From the NCBI GenBank assembly GCA_964406605.1, contig CAYOSF010000016.1:10746-74745 (forward strand): DNA of 64,000 nucleotides. The letters run 5' to 3'. The notes below the pieces were generated by a model. That model saw nothing but the letters and a program-made list of their open reading frames with translations, made no database searches and was not told where the DNA came from. Below, piece by piece: positions 8,220-16,992 of this stretch; position 1 is the stretch's first letter; each line of letters starts with the position of its first letter. Source of the DNA: CAYOSF01 sp964406605. Lineage in GTDB: Bacteria > Chloroflexota > Dehalococcoidia > DSTF01 > RBG-16-68-14. Position numbers and translations under genes: made by a program.

Positions 8220-9134
8220 GTGAACGCGAGATCGATAAGAAGGCTGCTAATCATGGTCATGGGTGGGGCGCTGGTCCTTCATACGGCGGTTAGTGCCGAG
8301 GCGCAGGACGCCGTGCCAACAGCCGCGTCGACCGGCGTCATCCAAGGACGCATGTATGTTGCGGACGAGGAGCGCACTCCGGAACGGGCCCTCATCCTGG
8401 TGATCCCTTCAGACCTGGCACAGCCTGTGCACCTTGAGGATTTCTTCGAGGGCGACATCAACCAGGTGCCAGCGACACGCGTCGGGCCCGGCGCAGTGCG
8501 GCCCGACGCACGAGGAGAGTACTCGGTGACAGATCTGGCGCCCGGGGAGTACCTGGTCTTCTCCAGCGCCCCATTCGTCGAGTACGAGGTGCGGCCTCCG
8601 GACGAGGTGCAGGTCTCGGCGCTGGGCGAAATCTCCACAATGCGGGCGTTCCGCGTGACCGTCCTCGCAGACCAGGTCACGGCTGTCGACATCGTCTTTG
8701 CTGGCCCGCCAGCCCCCGAGGGACCCTCCCGGCTCAAGATCTGCATGGTGACGTTTGACCCGGATGCCCTTGTGGAGGAGCAGGCACCGGACAGGATCAC
8801 CACAGTTGACGTGCAGCCCGCAAGTAGTGCCATCACGATCACGATTGCCGAGGACGGCTGCGCCATACTCGATAACATCCCCGCCGGAACATACACAATC
8901 ACCGTGCGGACCGAGCGTGGCTTCGAGCGCACAGAAGTGATCGAGATCGGGGCCGGCGAAGACGGCCAAATCACGCTTGGGGAGGCGGCTCCGCGGGTCG
9001 CACACCTCCCAACGAGCGGAGGTGGCCATAGTGGCGGTTCTGATGTCGTGGCGGGCACGCTGGGTCCGGCAGGCCTTGCGGTGTTCGTCGCCGGCGCTCT
9101 CATCTTCGGCGCCTTGAGGAGAAGAGGCGCGTGA
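8220..9134 (+). CDS. Secreted, membrane-anchored protein with carboxypeptidase-regulatory-like domains
   Basis: A 304-residue protein starting at GTG 8220 behind AGGAGGAGG. The first 29 residues form a signal peptide (basic MNARSIRR, hydrophobic core, AEAQ cleavage region). Two segments look like beta-sandwich repeats of the CarboxypepD_reg/SpaA type: DARGEYSVTDLAPGEYLVF and CAILDNIPAGTYTITVRTERG. The C-terminus has a glycine-rich spacer, a hydrophobic helix (LAVFVAGALIFGA) and basic RRR, so the protein is probably anchored outside the cell by its tail. Function is unknown; surface structure is the best guess. The next gene follows one base after its stop. Confidence 0.65.
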   Translation: MNARSIRRLLIMVMGGALVLHTAVSAEAQDAVPTAASTGVIQGRMYVADEERTPERALILVIPSDLAQPVHLEDFFEGDINQVPATRVGPGAVRPDARGEYSVTDLAPGEYLVFSSAPFVEYEVRPPDEVQVSALGEISTMRAFRVTVLADQVTAVDIVFAGPPAPEGPSRLKICMVTFDPDALVEEQAPDRITTVDVQPASSAITITIAEDGCAILDNIPAGTYTITVRTERGFERTEVIEIGAGEDGQITLGEAAPRVAHLPTSGGGHSGGSDVVAGTLGPAGLAVFVAGALIFGALRRRGA

Positions 9135-9135
9135 G

Positions 9136-9468
9136 TTGAGCGGTGCAGTGCAAGCCTACCTGGACTGCCTACCCACCGTTTCGGTAGCGGTCACGGTCTT
9201 CGGCGTCGTCGCGCTGATGCTGAAGAGACGCCTCTTCGCGTCGCTCTGCTTCCTTGCGCTGAGCTTCGGTGCAATGGCCATCGTGTGGGATGATTGGAGC
9301 GCCCGGACGGGGCACCAAAGAGAACTGGTGGCGCTGGTGCACCCGGTGGCCCTATCATCCACGGATGTGTTCCTTCTAATCACGCACGCACCGCTATTCT
9401 TCATTGGATTGGCGTTGCTCATGTCGAAGGCCGAGGCGTCAAGGGGCGCGGACCCCAAGCGCCCCTAG
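9136..9468 (+). CDS. Small membrane protein of unknown function
   Basis: A 110-residue protein from TTG 9136, directly behind the surface protein gene. Three hydrophobic segments (about residues 12-30, 34-50 and 77-95) are separated by basic KRR and a central WDDWSARTGHQR loop. No family is recognised. Close spacing suggests it is made together with the anchored protein at 8220. Confidence 0.5.
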   Translation: MSGAVQAYLDCLPTVSVAVTVFGVVALMLKRRLFASLCFLALSFGAMAIVWDDWSARTGHQRELVALVHPVALSSTDVFLLITHAPLFFIGLALLMSKAEASRGADPKRP

Positions 9469-9604
9469 CACGGGCGGACGACTGCACGCGGCGGGGGCCA
9501 CTGGTGCGCACTGTGAGAACCGCGCTCGCCGGCGGTACGGACGCGCTTGATCTAGGCATGCATTTGGGCCCCCCGGCCATCACGTTCAACAACCCCCGCG
9601 GGCA

Positions 9605-9661
9605 CGCCCCAATCTCTCGGGTGACTCGATGCCGCCCCCTGCCGGCGCGCCGGCGAGTCGG
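9605..9661. repeat. 57-bp direct repeat, copy 2
   Basis: Second copy of the repeat at 8053-8109, same orientation, one mismatch. It lies in the gap between the small membrane protein and the PHP gene and carries the same 14-base palindrome. Confidence 0.9.
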
Positions 9662-9737
9662 CTGTGACGGACCGCCATCAGGGTATTCTATCCTTCTCAT
9701 CCGGCGTCCAATTCGCTACCATGCAGTCACTCTGTCC

Positions 9738-10388
9738 ATGCTCATCGACCTGCACACCCACACGCACCCCATCTCCTGGGACTCCTACCTCAGCGCGGAC
9801 GAACTGATCGAGCGGGCGAAGGAGATCGGCCTCGACGGCATCTGCCTCTCCGAACACGACTTCTTCTGGAAGCCGGACGACGTGCGCGATCTGGTAAGAC
9901 GTCACGACTACCTTGTGCTGCCCGCCGTCGAGGTCAATACGGACGACGGCCACATTCTGGCCTTCGGACTGGAGAAGTACGTCTACGGGATGCACCGCAC
10001 GCGCGAGCTGGTCCGGCACGTCGAGCGGGCGAACGGCGTTATGGTCGCCGCTCATCCCTACCGGCGACAGATGCCGTGGCAGATCGAAGACGAGAAGGAA
10101 TACGAGGAAGCGCTGGCGCGCGCCAGCCGCAACTCCGCCTACGGCCACTGCGCGGCGTTGGAGGTGATCAACGGCCGCAGCCGGGAGAACGAGAACGAGT
10201 TCTCGCAGCGGCTATGCGAGCAGATGGGGATGCCGGGGACCGCCGGCTCGGACTGCCACGCGCGAGCCGACATCGGCAAGTGCGCCACCGAGTTCGAGCG
10301 CGACATCAAGAACATCGAGGACCTGATAGAAGAACTCAAGGCGGGCCGCTTCCACGCGGTCAACCTCTCATCCGTTCGGGCGACATAG
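9738..10388 (+). CDS. PHP-domain metal-dependent phosphoesterase
   Basis: A 216-residue PHP (polymerase and histidinol phosphatase) protein. The N-terminus MLIDLHTHTHPISWDS has the HxH metal ligands, GICLSEHDFF holds the next histidine and aspartate, AHPYRR another histidine, and GSDCHARADIG the final Asp-x-His. Proteins of this type hydrolyse phosphoesters such as nucleoside 3',5'-bisphosphates or histidinol phosphate. ATG 9738 begins exactly at the first metal motif. TACCAT at 9717-9722 may be its -10 element. Substrate unknown; it is far from the his cluster. Confidence 0.88.
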   Translation: MLIDLHTHTHPISWDSYLSADELIERAKEIGLDGICLSEHDFFWKPDDVRDLVRRHDYLVLPAVEVNTDDGHILAFGLEKYVYGMHRTRELVRHVERANGVMVAAHPYRRQMPWQIEDEKEYEEALARASRNSAYGHCAALEVINGRSRENENEFSQRLCEQMGMPGTAGSDCHARADIGKCATEFERDIKNIEDLIEELKAGRFHAVNLSSVRAT

Positions 10389-10452
10389 GCGGCGTCGCCC
10401 ACCGGGAACAGCCGAGCCTCACCCCAGATAAGTCCCGATCGATTGGGCATCG

Positions 10453-10460
10453 TATACAAT
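10453..10460 (+). promoter_or_regulatory. -10 element TATACAAT directly before glcD
   Basis: The last base is 6 nt from GTG 10467, so transcription starting about 7 bases downstream would begin at the start codon. This indicates a leaderless message; no Shine-Dalgarno sequence lies between. Confidence 0.5.
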
Positions 10461-10466
10461 GATCGT

Positions 10467-11927
10467 GTGGCTAGCCGCACTATCGACCGACGCGTGATCC
10501 GTCGCCTCGAGCAGGCGGTGGGCCCGGACGGTGTCGTCTGGCGGCCGGAGGATCTGATCGCCTTCGAATACGACGCGACGATCGAGAAGGCACTTCCGCA
10601 GGCCGTCGTCCTCCCCGCCAGCACCGAGCAGGTGGCGGAGGTGGTGCGGATCGCCCTCGACGCCGGTCTGCCCATCGTGGCGCGGGGGGCCGGCACGGGA
10701 CTGAGCGGCGGCGCCGTCGCGACGTTGGGCGGCGTCGTCGTGGCGCTGACGCGCATGAACCACATCCTGGAGATCGACCCTGTCAACCGGCTGGCCGTGG
10801 TTGAGCCCGGCGTGGTGAACCTCGACCTCTCCAAGGCCGCCGAACCGTATGGTCTTCACTACGCACCCGACCCATCGAGCCAGCGCGCGTGCACGCTGGG
10901 AGGCAACATCGCCGAGAACGCCGGCGGTCCGCACTGTCTGGCTCACGGCGTCACCACGAACCATGTGCTGGGCCTGGAAGTGGTGCTACCGGACGCCTCG
11001 GTGGTCTGGCTGGGCGGTCGCGCCCGTGAGATACCCGGCTACGACCTGCGCGGCGTGTTCGTCGGCTCCGAGGGCACCCTGGGCATCGCCACCAAGATCG
11101 TCGTGCGCCTGCTGCCCAACCGAGAGGCAACGCGCACGCTCCTGGCCATCTTCGATGAGGTCGACGACGCGAGCGAGGCGGTCTCCTCGATCATCGGTCG
11201 AGGGATCGTACCCCTGGCGCTCGAGATGATGGACCGCGAGATCATTCGCGCCGTGGAACCGGTCCTGCACGTGGGATATCCGATGGACGCAAGCGCCGTT
11301 CTGCTCATCGAGGTGGATGGACTGCGGGAAGAGGTCGCCGAGCAGGCCGTCGCCATCCGCGAGGTCTGCGTCGAACACGGAGCACGGGAGGTGCGAGAGG
11401 CGGAAGCGGCGGAAGAGCGGGCCCGGCTCTGGGCCGGCCGCAAGGGATCGATAAGCGCGATCGGACGTCTGGCGCCAAACTACCACGTGCTGGACGGCGT
11501 GGTCCCGCGCACCAAGCTGCCCCAAGTGCTACGGGGGATCTATGAGACATGCGAGCGGTATGGACTCCCCGTCGCCAACGTCTTCCACGCCGGCGACGGC
11601 AACCTCCACCCCAACATCCTCTTCGACGAGCGCGAGCCGGAGCAGACGAAACGGGTGCTCCAGGCAGGTGAGGAGATCATGCGCCTCTGCGTCGACGCCG
11701 GCGGTACTATCACCGGCGAGCATGGCGTTGGCCTCGAGAAGCGGCATTTCATGGAGTGGATCTTCTCGGAGGCCGACATCCAGGCGATGCGCAAGGTGAA
11801 AGCCGCCTTCGGCTCCACCGACCTGTGGAACCCGTCCAAGCTCTTCCCCGGGAACGACTCCCACCCCGCGCATGCGCAGGCCAAACAGGGAACGCTGGCG
11901 CAGACCGGGCCGGACGCCTATGTCTAG
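10467..11927 (+). CDS. glcD: Glycolate oxidase subunit GlcD (FAD-linked)
   Basis: A 486-residue FAD enzyme of the VAO/PCMH fold. The FAD pyrophosphate loop is VARGAGTGLSGGAVATLGG, followed by GLHYAPDPSSQRACTLGGN and the GSEGTLGIATKIVVRLLP stretch. The C-terminal cap has HAGDGNLHPNILFD and TGEHGVGLEKRHFM, both typical of GlcD. With GlcE and GlcF it oxidises glycolate (or a related 2-hydroxy acid) to glyoxylate at the membrane. An in-frame TTG at 10443 lies upstream of the apparent -10, so I prefer GTG 10467. First gene of glcDEF. Confidence 0.93.
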   Translation: MASRTIDRRVIRRLEQAVGPDGVVWRPEDLIAFEYDATIEKALPQAVVLPASTEQVAEVVRIALDAGLPIVARGAGTGLSGGAVATLGGVVVALTRMNHILEIDPVNRLAVVEPGVVNLDLSKAAEPYGLHYAPDPSSQRACTLGGNIAENAGGPHCLAHGVTTNHVLGLEVVLPDASVVWLGGRAREIPGYDLRGVFVGSEGTLGIATKIVVRLLPNREATRTLLAIFDEVDDASEAVSSIIGRGIVPLALEMMDREIIRAVEPVLHVGYPMDASAVLLIEVDGLREEVAEQAVAIREVCVEHGAREVREAEAAEERARLWAGRKGSISAIGRLAPNYHVLDGVVPRTKLPQVLRGIYETCERYGLPVANVFHAGDGNLHPNILFDEREPEQTKRVLQAGEEIMRLCVDAGGTITGEHGVGLEKRHFMEWIFSEADIQAMRKVKAAFGSTDLWNPSKLFPGNDSHPAHAQAKQGTLAQTGPDAYV

Positions 11928-11982
11928 GAGCTTGCAACGTTCGGATGCGACTTGAGCCGGATCCGATCGGGTCGTAGTCATT

Positions 11983-13311
11983 ATGTCTACTAATCCCCTG
12001 CCCGAAGCCGCTGCGGACCTCGAGTCCGCCCTCCGGGCTCTCCTCGGAGACGGTCTCTCGGTTGCCGAAGAGACGGATTGCCCGGTCGACGGCATATCGC
12101 CGCGGCTCGTCGCGACGCCCGCATCGTCGGAGCAGCTTGCTGCAGCCCTGGCGGCGGCAAACGAGCGCGGCGCGGCGGTCGTCCCCTGGGGCGGCGGCTG
12201 GCACATGGCGCTGGGCAACGTACCGGCACGCTATGACGTTGCGCTCCGTACGACGAAGCTCGACCGCGTGCCCGAGTATGTGCCGGCCGATCTCACCGTC
12301 GCCGTCGAGAGCGGCGTCACCATGGGCCAGCTCCGAGACCGGCTCGCGGAGCACGGGCAGTTCCTCCCAATCGAAGCCGCGGACGACGCGACGATAGGTG
12401 GGGTGCTGGCGGCGGGCGTGAGCGGGCCGTCCCGACACGCCTACGGCCTGCCGCGTGACTGGCTCCTCGGCTGCCGGATGGTGTTGGCCGACGGGACCGT
12501 CATCAAGGGCGGCGGGCGTGTGGTGAAGAACGTAGCCGGCTACGACTTGCCGAGGCTCGCCGTCGGCTCTCTGGGCACACTGGGCGTCATCGTGGAGGCC
12601 ACCTTCAAGGTCGCGCCAGGGCCGGGCGCTCAAGAGACGTACCTGGCAACCTATCCAACACTGCAGGAAACGGCAGATACGCTCTCTGCGGCGGAAGAGC
12701 GCGGTCTGGCGTTGCGCGCACTGGCTCTCGCCGACATCCAGCCCGGGGGCGCGCCGACCGTGTTGCCGTTCGCGGTGCCGGGGCGGTTTCTGGCCGCATG
12801 CTGGCTGGCCGGCGCCCGCGCCGCCGTCGAGCGCTCCGCGCGAGAGTTCGCCGACCTCTGCAAGAACGCCAATACCCTGCGGCTCGAGGGGCGGGACTCC
12901 GAGCAATGGTGGGCGCAAGTGGGTCCGGCCGACGCCCGGCCCGAGGGCGGGATCGCCATCAGAGCCTCGCTGCCGCCCTCCGCCGTCGTTGGCTTCATGG
13001 AGCGCCTGGACGTCCTGGCCCAACAGGCGGCCGCGCCGGTCGCGAGCGCCTCCTACCCCACCACCGGGCTCGTACTCGCGCAGGTGGGCGGCGCGCCGAC
13101 CGATCAGCTCGTACGCGTCGTTGAGGAGGCCCGACACGGCGCCGCAGAATCCGGGGGCTCGCTGGTAGTGACGGCCGCGCCCCTGGCCGTCAAAGAGCGC
13201 CTGGATGTCTGGGGCGATGCGGGCAACGTGCTGCCTCTCATGCGCCGCCTCAAGCAGCAGTTCGACCCAAAGGGCACGCTCAACCCGGGACGCTTCATCG
13301 GAGGCCTGTAG
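11983..13311 (+). CDS. glcE: Glycolate oxidase subunit GlcE
   Basis: A 442-residue second FAD-binding subunit. It carries the PCMH FAD fold (VVPWGGGWHMALGN, TIGGVLAAGVSGPSRHAYG, GGGRVVKNVAGYDLPRLAVG, SLGTLGVIVEATFKV) and the C-terminal DPKGTLNPGRF closing motif of this family. The protein is longer than E. coli GlcE (about 350 residues) through an expanded middle region. It sits 55 bases after glcD, with glcF starting at the next base but one after its stop. Confidence 0.92.
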   Translation: MSTNPLPEAAADLESALRALLGDGLSVAEETDCPVDGISPRLVATPASSEQLAAALAAANERGAAVVPWGGGWHMALGNVPARYDVALRTTKLDRVPEYVPADLTVAVESGVTMGQLRDRLAEHGQFLPIEAADDATIGGVLAAGVSGPSRHAYGLPRDWLLGCRMVLADGTVIKGGGRVVKNVAGYDLPRLAVGSLGTLGVIVEATFKVAPGPGAQETYLATYPTLQETADTLSAAEERGLALRALALADIQPGGAPTVLPFAVPGRFLAACWLAGARAAVERSAREFADLCKNANTLRLEGRDSEQWWAQVGPADARPEGGIAIRASLPPSAVVGFMERLDVLAQQAAAPVASASYPTTGLVLAQVGGAPTDQLVRVVEEARHGAAESGGSLVVTAAPLAVKERLDVWGDAGNVLPLMRRLKQQFDPKGTLNPGRFIGGL

Positions 13312-13312
13312 C

Positions 13313-14617
13313 GTGAGAGCCGGGTCTGCCCCACGTGAGATCGCTGACCGGCCCTCAGACAAGGACATGGCCCAGTGCGTCCGCTGCGGCTACTGCCTGC
13401 AGGAATGTCCCACCTACCTCCAGATGGCGCTCGAGACGGACTCGCCGAGGGGCCGTATCTACCTCATCCGGGCCGTCGCGGACGGCCGCGTGAAGACGAC
13501 CCCCTCACTCTTGAACCATCTCGATCTTTGCCTCCAGTGCCGCGCCTGCGAGACCGCCTGCCCCTCGAACGTCCCCTTCGGCCGCATCATGGAGGCGGGT
13601 CGGTCAATGCTCGTGCAGCGAGGACGGCCCTCGCTGGCATCTCAGGCTCGCATCCGGCTCCTCAGGAGCGTATTCCCCTACCCGAAGCGGCTAAGCACTC
13701 TCTTCTCCCTGTTGCGTCTCTACCAGCGTTCGGGCCTGCAACGGTTGCTGCGCACGACCAAGGTGCTCCGGATCCTCCCGAAAGGCCTAACCGAAGCGGA
13801 GTCGATGCTACCGATGCTGCCTGCTCGACCGTTCGCGATTCGCAACACCCGCGGCAACCCGGCGGGAAGCACCCGGCGCGTCGCGTTGGTGACCGGCTGC
13901 GTCATGGAGCACATCTACCCGCGCACCCACGAGGCGACGGTGCGGGTCCTGGCGCGGCACGGCTTTCAGGTCGTGGCGCCGCCCGACCAACGGTGCTGCG
14001 GTGCGGTCAGCGCACACATCGGCGACCGCAGCACCGCCCGCAAGCTGGCGCGTCACAACATCGATGCCTTCCTGGCGACGGACGTCGAGGCGATCATCGT
14101 GAACGCGGCCGGTTGCGGCGCCATGCTCAAGGAGTACGGGGAGCTGCTGGACCAAGACCCCGACTACGCAGAGAAGGCCCGCCGGTTCTCCTCCATGGTG
14201 CGGGACGTGACCGAATTCCTGGCCGCGCTGCCCATCCAGCCGCCTCAGGGCGCCGTCAACGAGCGCGTCACTTATCAAGGCTCGTGCCACCTGGCGCATG
14301 CCCAGCAGGTGCACGACGCGCCACGCGACCTGCTTCAAGCCATCCCAGGCCTGGAGCTCGTCGATCTGGAAGCGCCGGAGCGCTGCTGCGGCAACGCCGG
14401 CATCTACAGCTTCACCCAGCGCGAGATGTCAATGCGGCTTCTGGACGACAAGATGCGCGACGTGCGAGCCACCAACGCGTCCGTCATCGCAACCGCCAAC
14501 CCCGGCTGCATGATCCAGCTCGAGGCCGGCCTGCGACGGCACGGGATGGCCGGGCGCGTCGTCCACGTCGTGGAGTTGCTGGACGAAGCGTACCGGGCGG
14601 AGGGCAAGGAGCAGTGA
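13313..14617 (+). CDS. glcF: Glycolate oxidase iron-sulfur subunit GlcF
   Basis: A 434-residue electron-transfer subunit. Two [4Fe-4S] motifs are clear: CVRCGYCLQECPTY near residue 22 and CLQCRACETACPSN near residue 78. Two CCG-type cysteine-rich segments follow (RCCGAVSAH and RCCGNAGIY), as in GlcF and heterodisulfide reductase subunits. GTG 13313, two bases after the glcE stop, gives a normal N-terminus; ATG 13367 would leave almost nothing before the first cluster. The stop overlaps the start of the next gene. Confidence 0.93.
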   Translation: MRAGSAPREIADRPSDKDMAQCVRCGYCLQECPTYLQMALETDSPRGRIYLIRAVADGRVKTTPSLLNHLDLCLQCRACETACPSNVPFGRIMEAGRSMLVQRGRPSLASQARIRLLRSVFPYPKRLSTLFSLLRLYQRSGLQRLLRTTKVLRILPKGLTEAESMLPMLPARPFAIRNTRGNPAGSTRRVALVTGCVMEHIYPRTHEATVRVLARHGFQVVAPPDQRCCGAVSAHIGDRSTARKLARHNIDAFLATDVEAIIVNAAGCGAMLKEYGELLDQDPDYAEKARRFSSMVRDVTEFLAALPIQPPQGAVNERVTYQGSCHLAHAQQVHDAPRDLLQAIPGLELVDLEAPERCCGNAGIYSFTQREMSMRLLDDKMRDVRATNASVIATANPGCMIQLEAGLRRHGMAGRVVHVVELLDEAYRAEGKEQ

Positions 14618-15342
14618 CTTCGCCCATCCACATTCGGGCGCAGCCAGGCGATGTGGCGCGAATCGTCCTGCTGCCGGGCGACCCGGGCCGGGCAACGCGC
14701 GCCGCCGAGCGGCTCGATGACGCCCGCTGCTACAACGAGTTCCGGGGGCTGCTGGGATACACGGGCACATACCGGGGAACGCCCGTCTCGGTGCAGACGA
14801 CCGGCATGGGCGGGCCCTCCGCCGCGATCGTCGTCGAGGAGCTGGCGATGCTCGGGGCGAAGACGCTGATCCGCATCGGCACCTGCGGCGGCACCCGGCC
14901 GGACATCCACCCCACGGACCTGATCGTCGCCACGGCCGCCTGCCCGCTGGACGGCACGAGCCGCCAGTACCTGGGCGGCGATCCCTACGCTCCGGCCGCC
15001 GCCTTCCGCGTCGTGGCCGCGCTCGTAGAAGCCTGCCGGCGGGGCGGCGTGCGCCACCACGCGGGCCTCATCGCCACGGAGGACGCGCTGTACGCGGTGA
15101 CGCCGGGCTGGGCGGAGACATGGTCCTCGCGAGGCGTGCTGGCGCAGGAGATGGAAGCGAGCGTCATCCTAACGGTGGCAGCGCTGCGCGGGCTGGAGGC
15201 GGGCTGTCTGCTCACGGTGTCGAACAGCGCCGGCCGGCACGAGCGGCTGGCCGACGACGAGCTGCTGCCCGCCATAGACCGCATGATCGAGGTCGCGCTG
15301 GAGGCGGCGGTGGCGCTGAGCCGGGACGAGCCACAGGCCTAG
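14614..15342 (+). CDS. Nucleoside phosphorylase (PNP/UDP family)
   Basis: A 242-residue phosphorylase starting at GTG 14614, which overlaps the glcF stop by four bases. Family features: VLLPGDPGRATRAAERL (phosphate loop), TTGMGGPSAAIVVEEL, IRIGTCGGTRPDI, and EMEASVILTVAALRGL, where Met-Glu contacts the ribose. Enzymes of this group split uridine or purine nucleosides with phosphate into base and ribose-1-phosphate. The base preference cannot be decided by eye; uridine phosphorylase-like is the better fit by overall pattern. Its coupling to glcDEF is positional only. Confidence 0.87.
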   Translation: MTSPIHIRAQPGDVARIVLLPGDPGRATRAAERLDDARCYNEFRGLLGYTGTYRGTPVSVQTTGMGGPSAAIVVEELAMLGAKTLIRIGTCGGTRPDIHPTDLIVATAACPLDGTSRQYLGGDPYAPAAAFRVVAALVEACRRGGVRHHAGLIATEDALYAVTPGWAETWSSRGVLAQEMEASVILTVAALRGLEAGCLLTVSNSAGRHERLADDELLPAIDRMIEVALEAAVALSRDEPQA

Positions 15343-15363
15343 GAGCGCAGGCGCTCCGCCGTC

Positions 15364-16404
15364 CTACCGGTAGATCCTGCTGAAGTGCTCCCAGACGAGG
15401 CGGGACACCGTCTGGCCGAGAGGCAGGTCGGAGAGCACCCACGGGTTATCCTGTGACCAGAACGTCATGGCGTAGGCGTACTGCTTGCCGCCGCGCTTGA
15501 AGATCACCAGCCCGATATCGTTGTCCACGTAGTACGGCACGTAGTCGATGTAGCCGTTCTTGTGCGAGACCATCGCGGTCGGGTCCGTCACGCCGGACGG
15601 GATCAGGTGGTTGAGACCGGGCTTGACGTGGCTCATCTTCTCCAGCAGGTATCCGTTCCAGCCCGGACCGAGGAGATCGCCCCGGTACAGCTTGGTGAGA
15701 GCCCGGTTGAAGTCCAGTGGTGTGATCCGGTTCGCCTGCCACTGACCCGGCACAAGCGTGGGCGCGTCGGCGGCCGGCGGGTGGTCGAAGAGCGCCGACG
15801 TGAGGCCGAGCCGGTTTCGCAGCAGGTCGTTGATCTTCCAGAGCCCGGCGTAGGCGTCACCACCACCGGTGACGCGCAGCAGGTAGAACGCGGTGCCGGG
15901 GTCGCTGGCCCAGATGGTGCGCGCGATGAAGCTCCCGACATCGGACTCCGGATAGAGGCCGCGCTGAAGGTCCTGAACGACCGAGAGCAGCACGAAGAAG
16001 TTCATCGAGCAGCCGGGGACGCGCTCGGTATCGTCGCCGTTGACGTGGATCGTCTGGCCGTTCTGCAGGTCGGTGACCGCGACCGCAAAGCTCCCGCCGA
16101 CCCGCTGGGTGTAGGCCGCTATCTCCGCCTCCAAACGCTGCCGAAGAGCCTCCAGCTCCGGCGAGACGGGCGCGAGCACCAGCGGGTCCGCGATCGGTGT
16201 CGGGGTGGGCGTCGGCGTCGACGTCTCGGTAGCAGTCGGGGAAGCGGTACGGGTCACCGTTGCAGTCGCGGTTGGCGTCGAGCTGCCCGTGGAGCCGAGG
16301 ACGCCGGGGCATGCAGATGCGATCAGGGAGATTGGAACGAGCAGCAGCAGGGCAAGGAACGGCCACGCTGGAATGCCGGACCGGCGTACGCGGCTGCCGA
16401 TCAT
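15364..16404 (-). CDS. Class A beta-lactamase-like serine hydrolase lipoprotein lacking the SxxK lysine
   Basis: A 346-residue exported protein. Residues 1-32 look like a lipoprotein signal ending ..LIASAC32; residues 41-72 are a Thr/Pro-rich spacer; the rest matches the beta-lactamase/transpeptidase fold (GSFAVAVTDLQNGQTIHVNG, later HKNGYIDYVPYYVDNDIG, with KNG in place of KTG). The nucleophile region reads VPGCSMNFFVLLSV, so the lysine expected three residues after serine is replaced by phenylalanine. Activity by the usual mechanism is doubtful; a Cys precedes the serine. It may be a binding or divergent hydrolase protein. Confidence 0.75.
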   Translation of the reverse strand: MIGSRVRRSGIPAWPFLALLLLVPISLIASACPGVLGSTGSSTPTATATVTRTASPTATETSTPTPTPTPIADPLVLAPVSPELEALRQRLEAEIAAYTQRVGGSFAVAVTDLQNGQTIHVNGDDTERVPGCSMNFFVLLSVVQDLQRGLYPESDVGSFIARTIWASDPGTAFYLLRVTGGGDAYAGLWKINDLLRNRLGLTSALFDHPPAADAPTLVPGQWQANRITPLDFNRALTKLYRGDLLGPGWNGYLLEKMSHVKPGLNHLIPSGVTDPTAMVSHKNGYIDYVPYYVDNDIGLVIFKRGGKQYAYAMTFWSQDNPWVLSDLPLGQTVSRLVWEHFSRIYR

Positions 16405-16422
16405 CCCGACGTTGCCACCGCT

Positions 16423-16926
16423 TCAGCCCAAACGCTTCTCATACCAGGCAACGTCCCAATAGCGGTCGAACTTGCGTCCGACCCCGTGCATCACGCCCGA
16501 AAGCGCGAAGTCGAACCGCTCATGCAGGGCGACGGAGGCGTCATTCGGGAGCGTGATGGCGGCCACGGCCAGATGCAGGTCCTGACCGCGGATCGCTTCG
16601 AACAGGGTCGCGTACAGCAGACGGCCGATGCCCCGCCCCGTCGCACCCGGCGCGCAGTACACCGTCGTCTCCACCGTGGTATCATAGGCCCTCCGTGGCC
16701 GAAACCCATGGCTGGTCGCGTAGCCATAGATGTCCTCCTCCTCTTCCACCACGAGGATCCGGTGCGGGCCGGCGGCGGCGAACTGCGCGAACCAGGCGCG
16801 CCGTTCGTCCAGCGTGGCTACTTCGAGGTCGAACGTCGCCGGAGACGTGAGGACGTAGCGGTTGTAGATCTCGTTGATGCGCAGAAGATCGGCCTCCGAC
16901 GCGTCGCGCACGACCACGCCGCTCAT
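16423..16926 (-). CDS. GNAT acetyltransferase, phosphinothricin acetyltransferase-like
   Basis: A 167-residue acetyl-CoA-dependent N-acetyltransferase. The opening VVVRDASEADLLRINEIYNRYV and TSPATFDLEVATLDER resemble the PAT group of GNAT enzymes. The acetyl-CoA pyrophosphate loop is APGATGRGIGRLL, and NDASVALHERFDFALSGVM is the usual follow-up helix. The natural substrate is unknown; PAT-like proteins often act on amino-acid analogues. It lies between the lipoprotein gene and the kinase fusion, all on the minus strand. Confidence 0.85.
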   Translation of the reverse strand: MSGVVVRDASEADLLRINEIYNRYVLTSPATFDLEVATLDERRAWFAQFAAAGPHRILVVEEEEDIYGYATSHGFRPRRAYDTTVETTVYCAPGATGRGIGRLLYATLFEAIRGQDLHLAVAAITLPNDASVALHERFDFALSGVMHGVGRKFDRYWDVAWYEKRLG

Positions 16927-16992
16927 TGCTCCCCGCGGACCTCGCTTCCCCGCATCACCAGGGCGTGACGTCTTTCTCCGTCGTGCGCCGCA

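Noticed and set aside
13375..14613. Long open frame running through glcF in another frame
   Set aside because: It is Arg/Pro/Gly-rich with no family pattern. Only its end, from GTG 14614, is a real gene (nucleoside phosphorylase).
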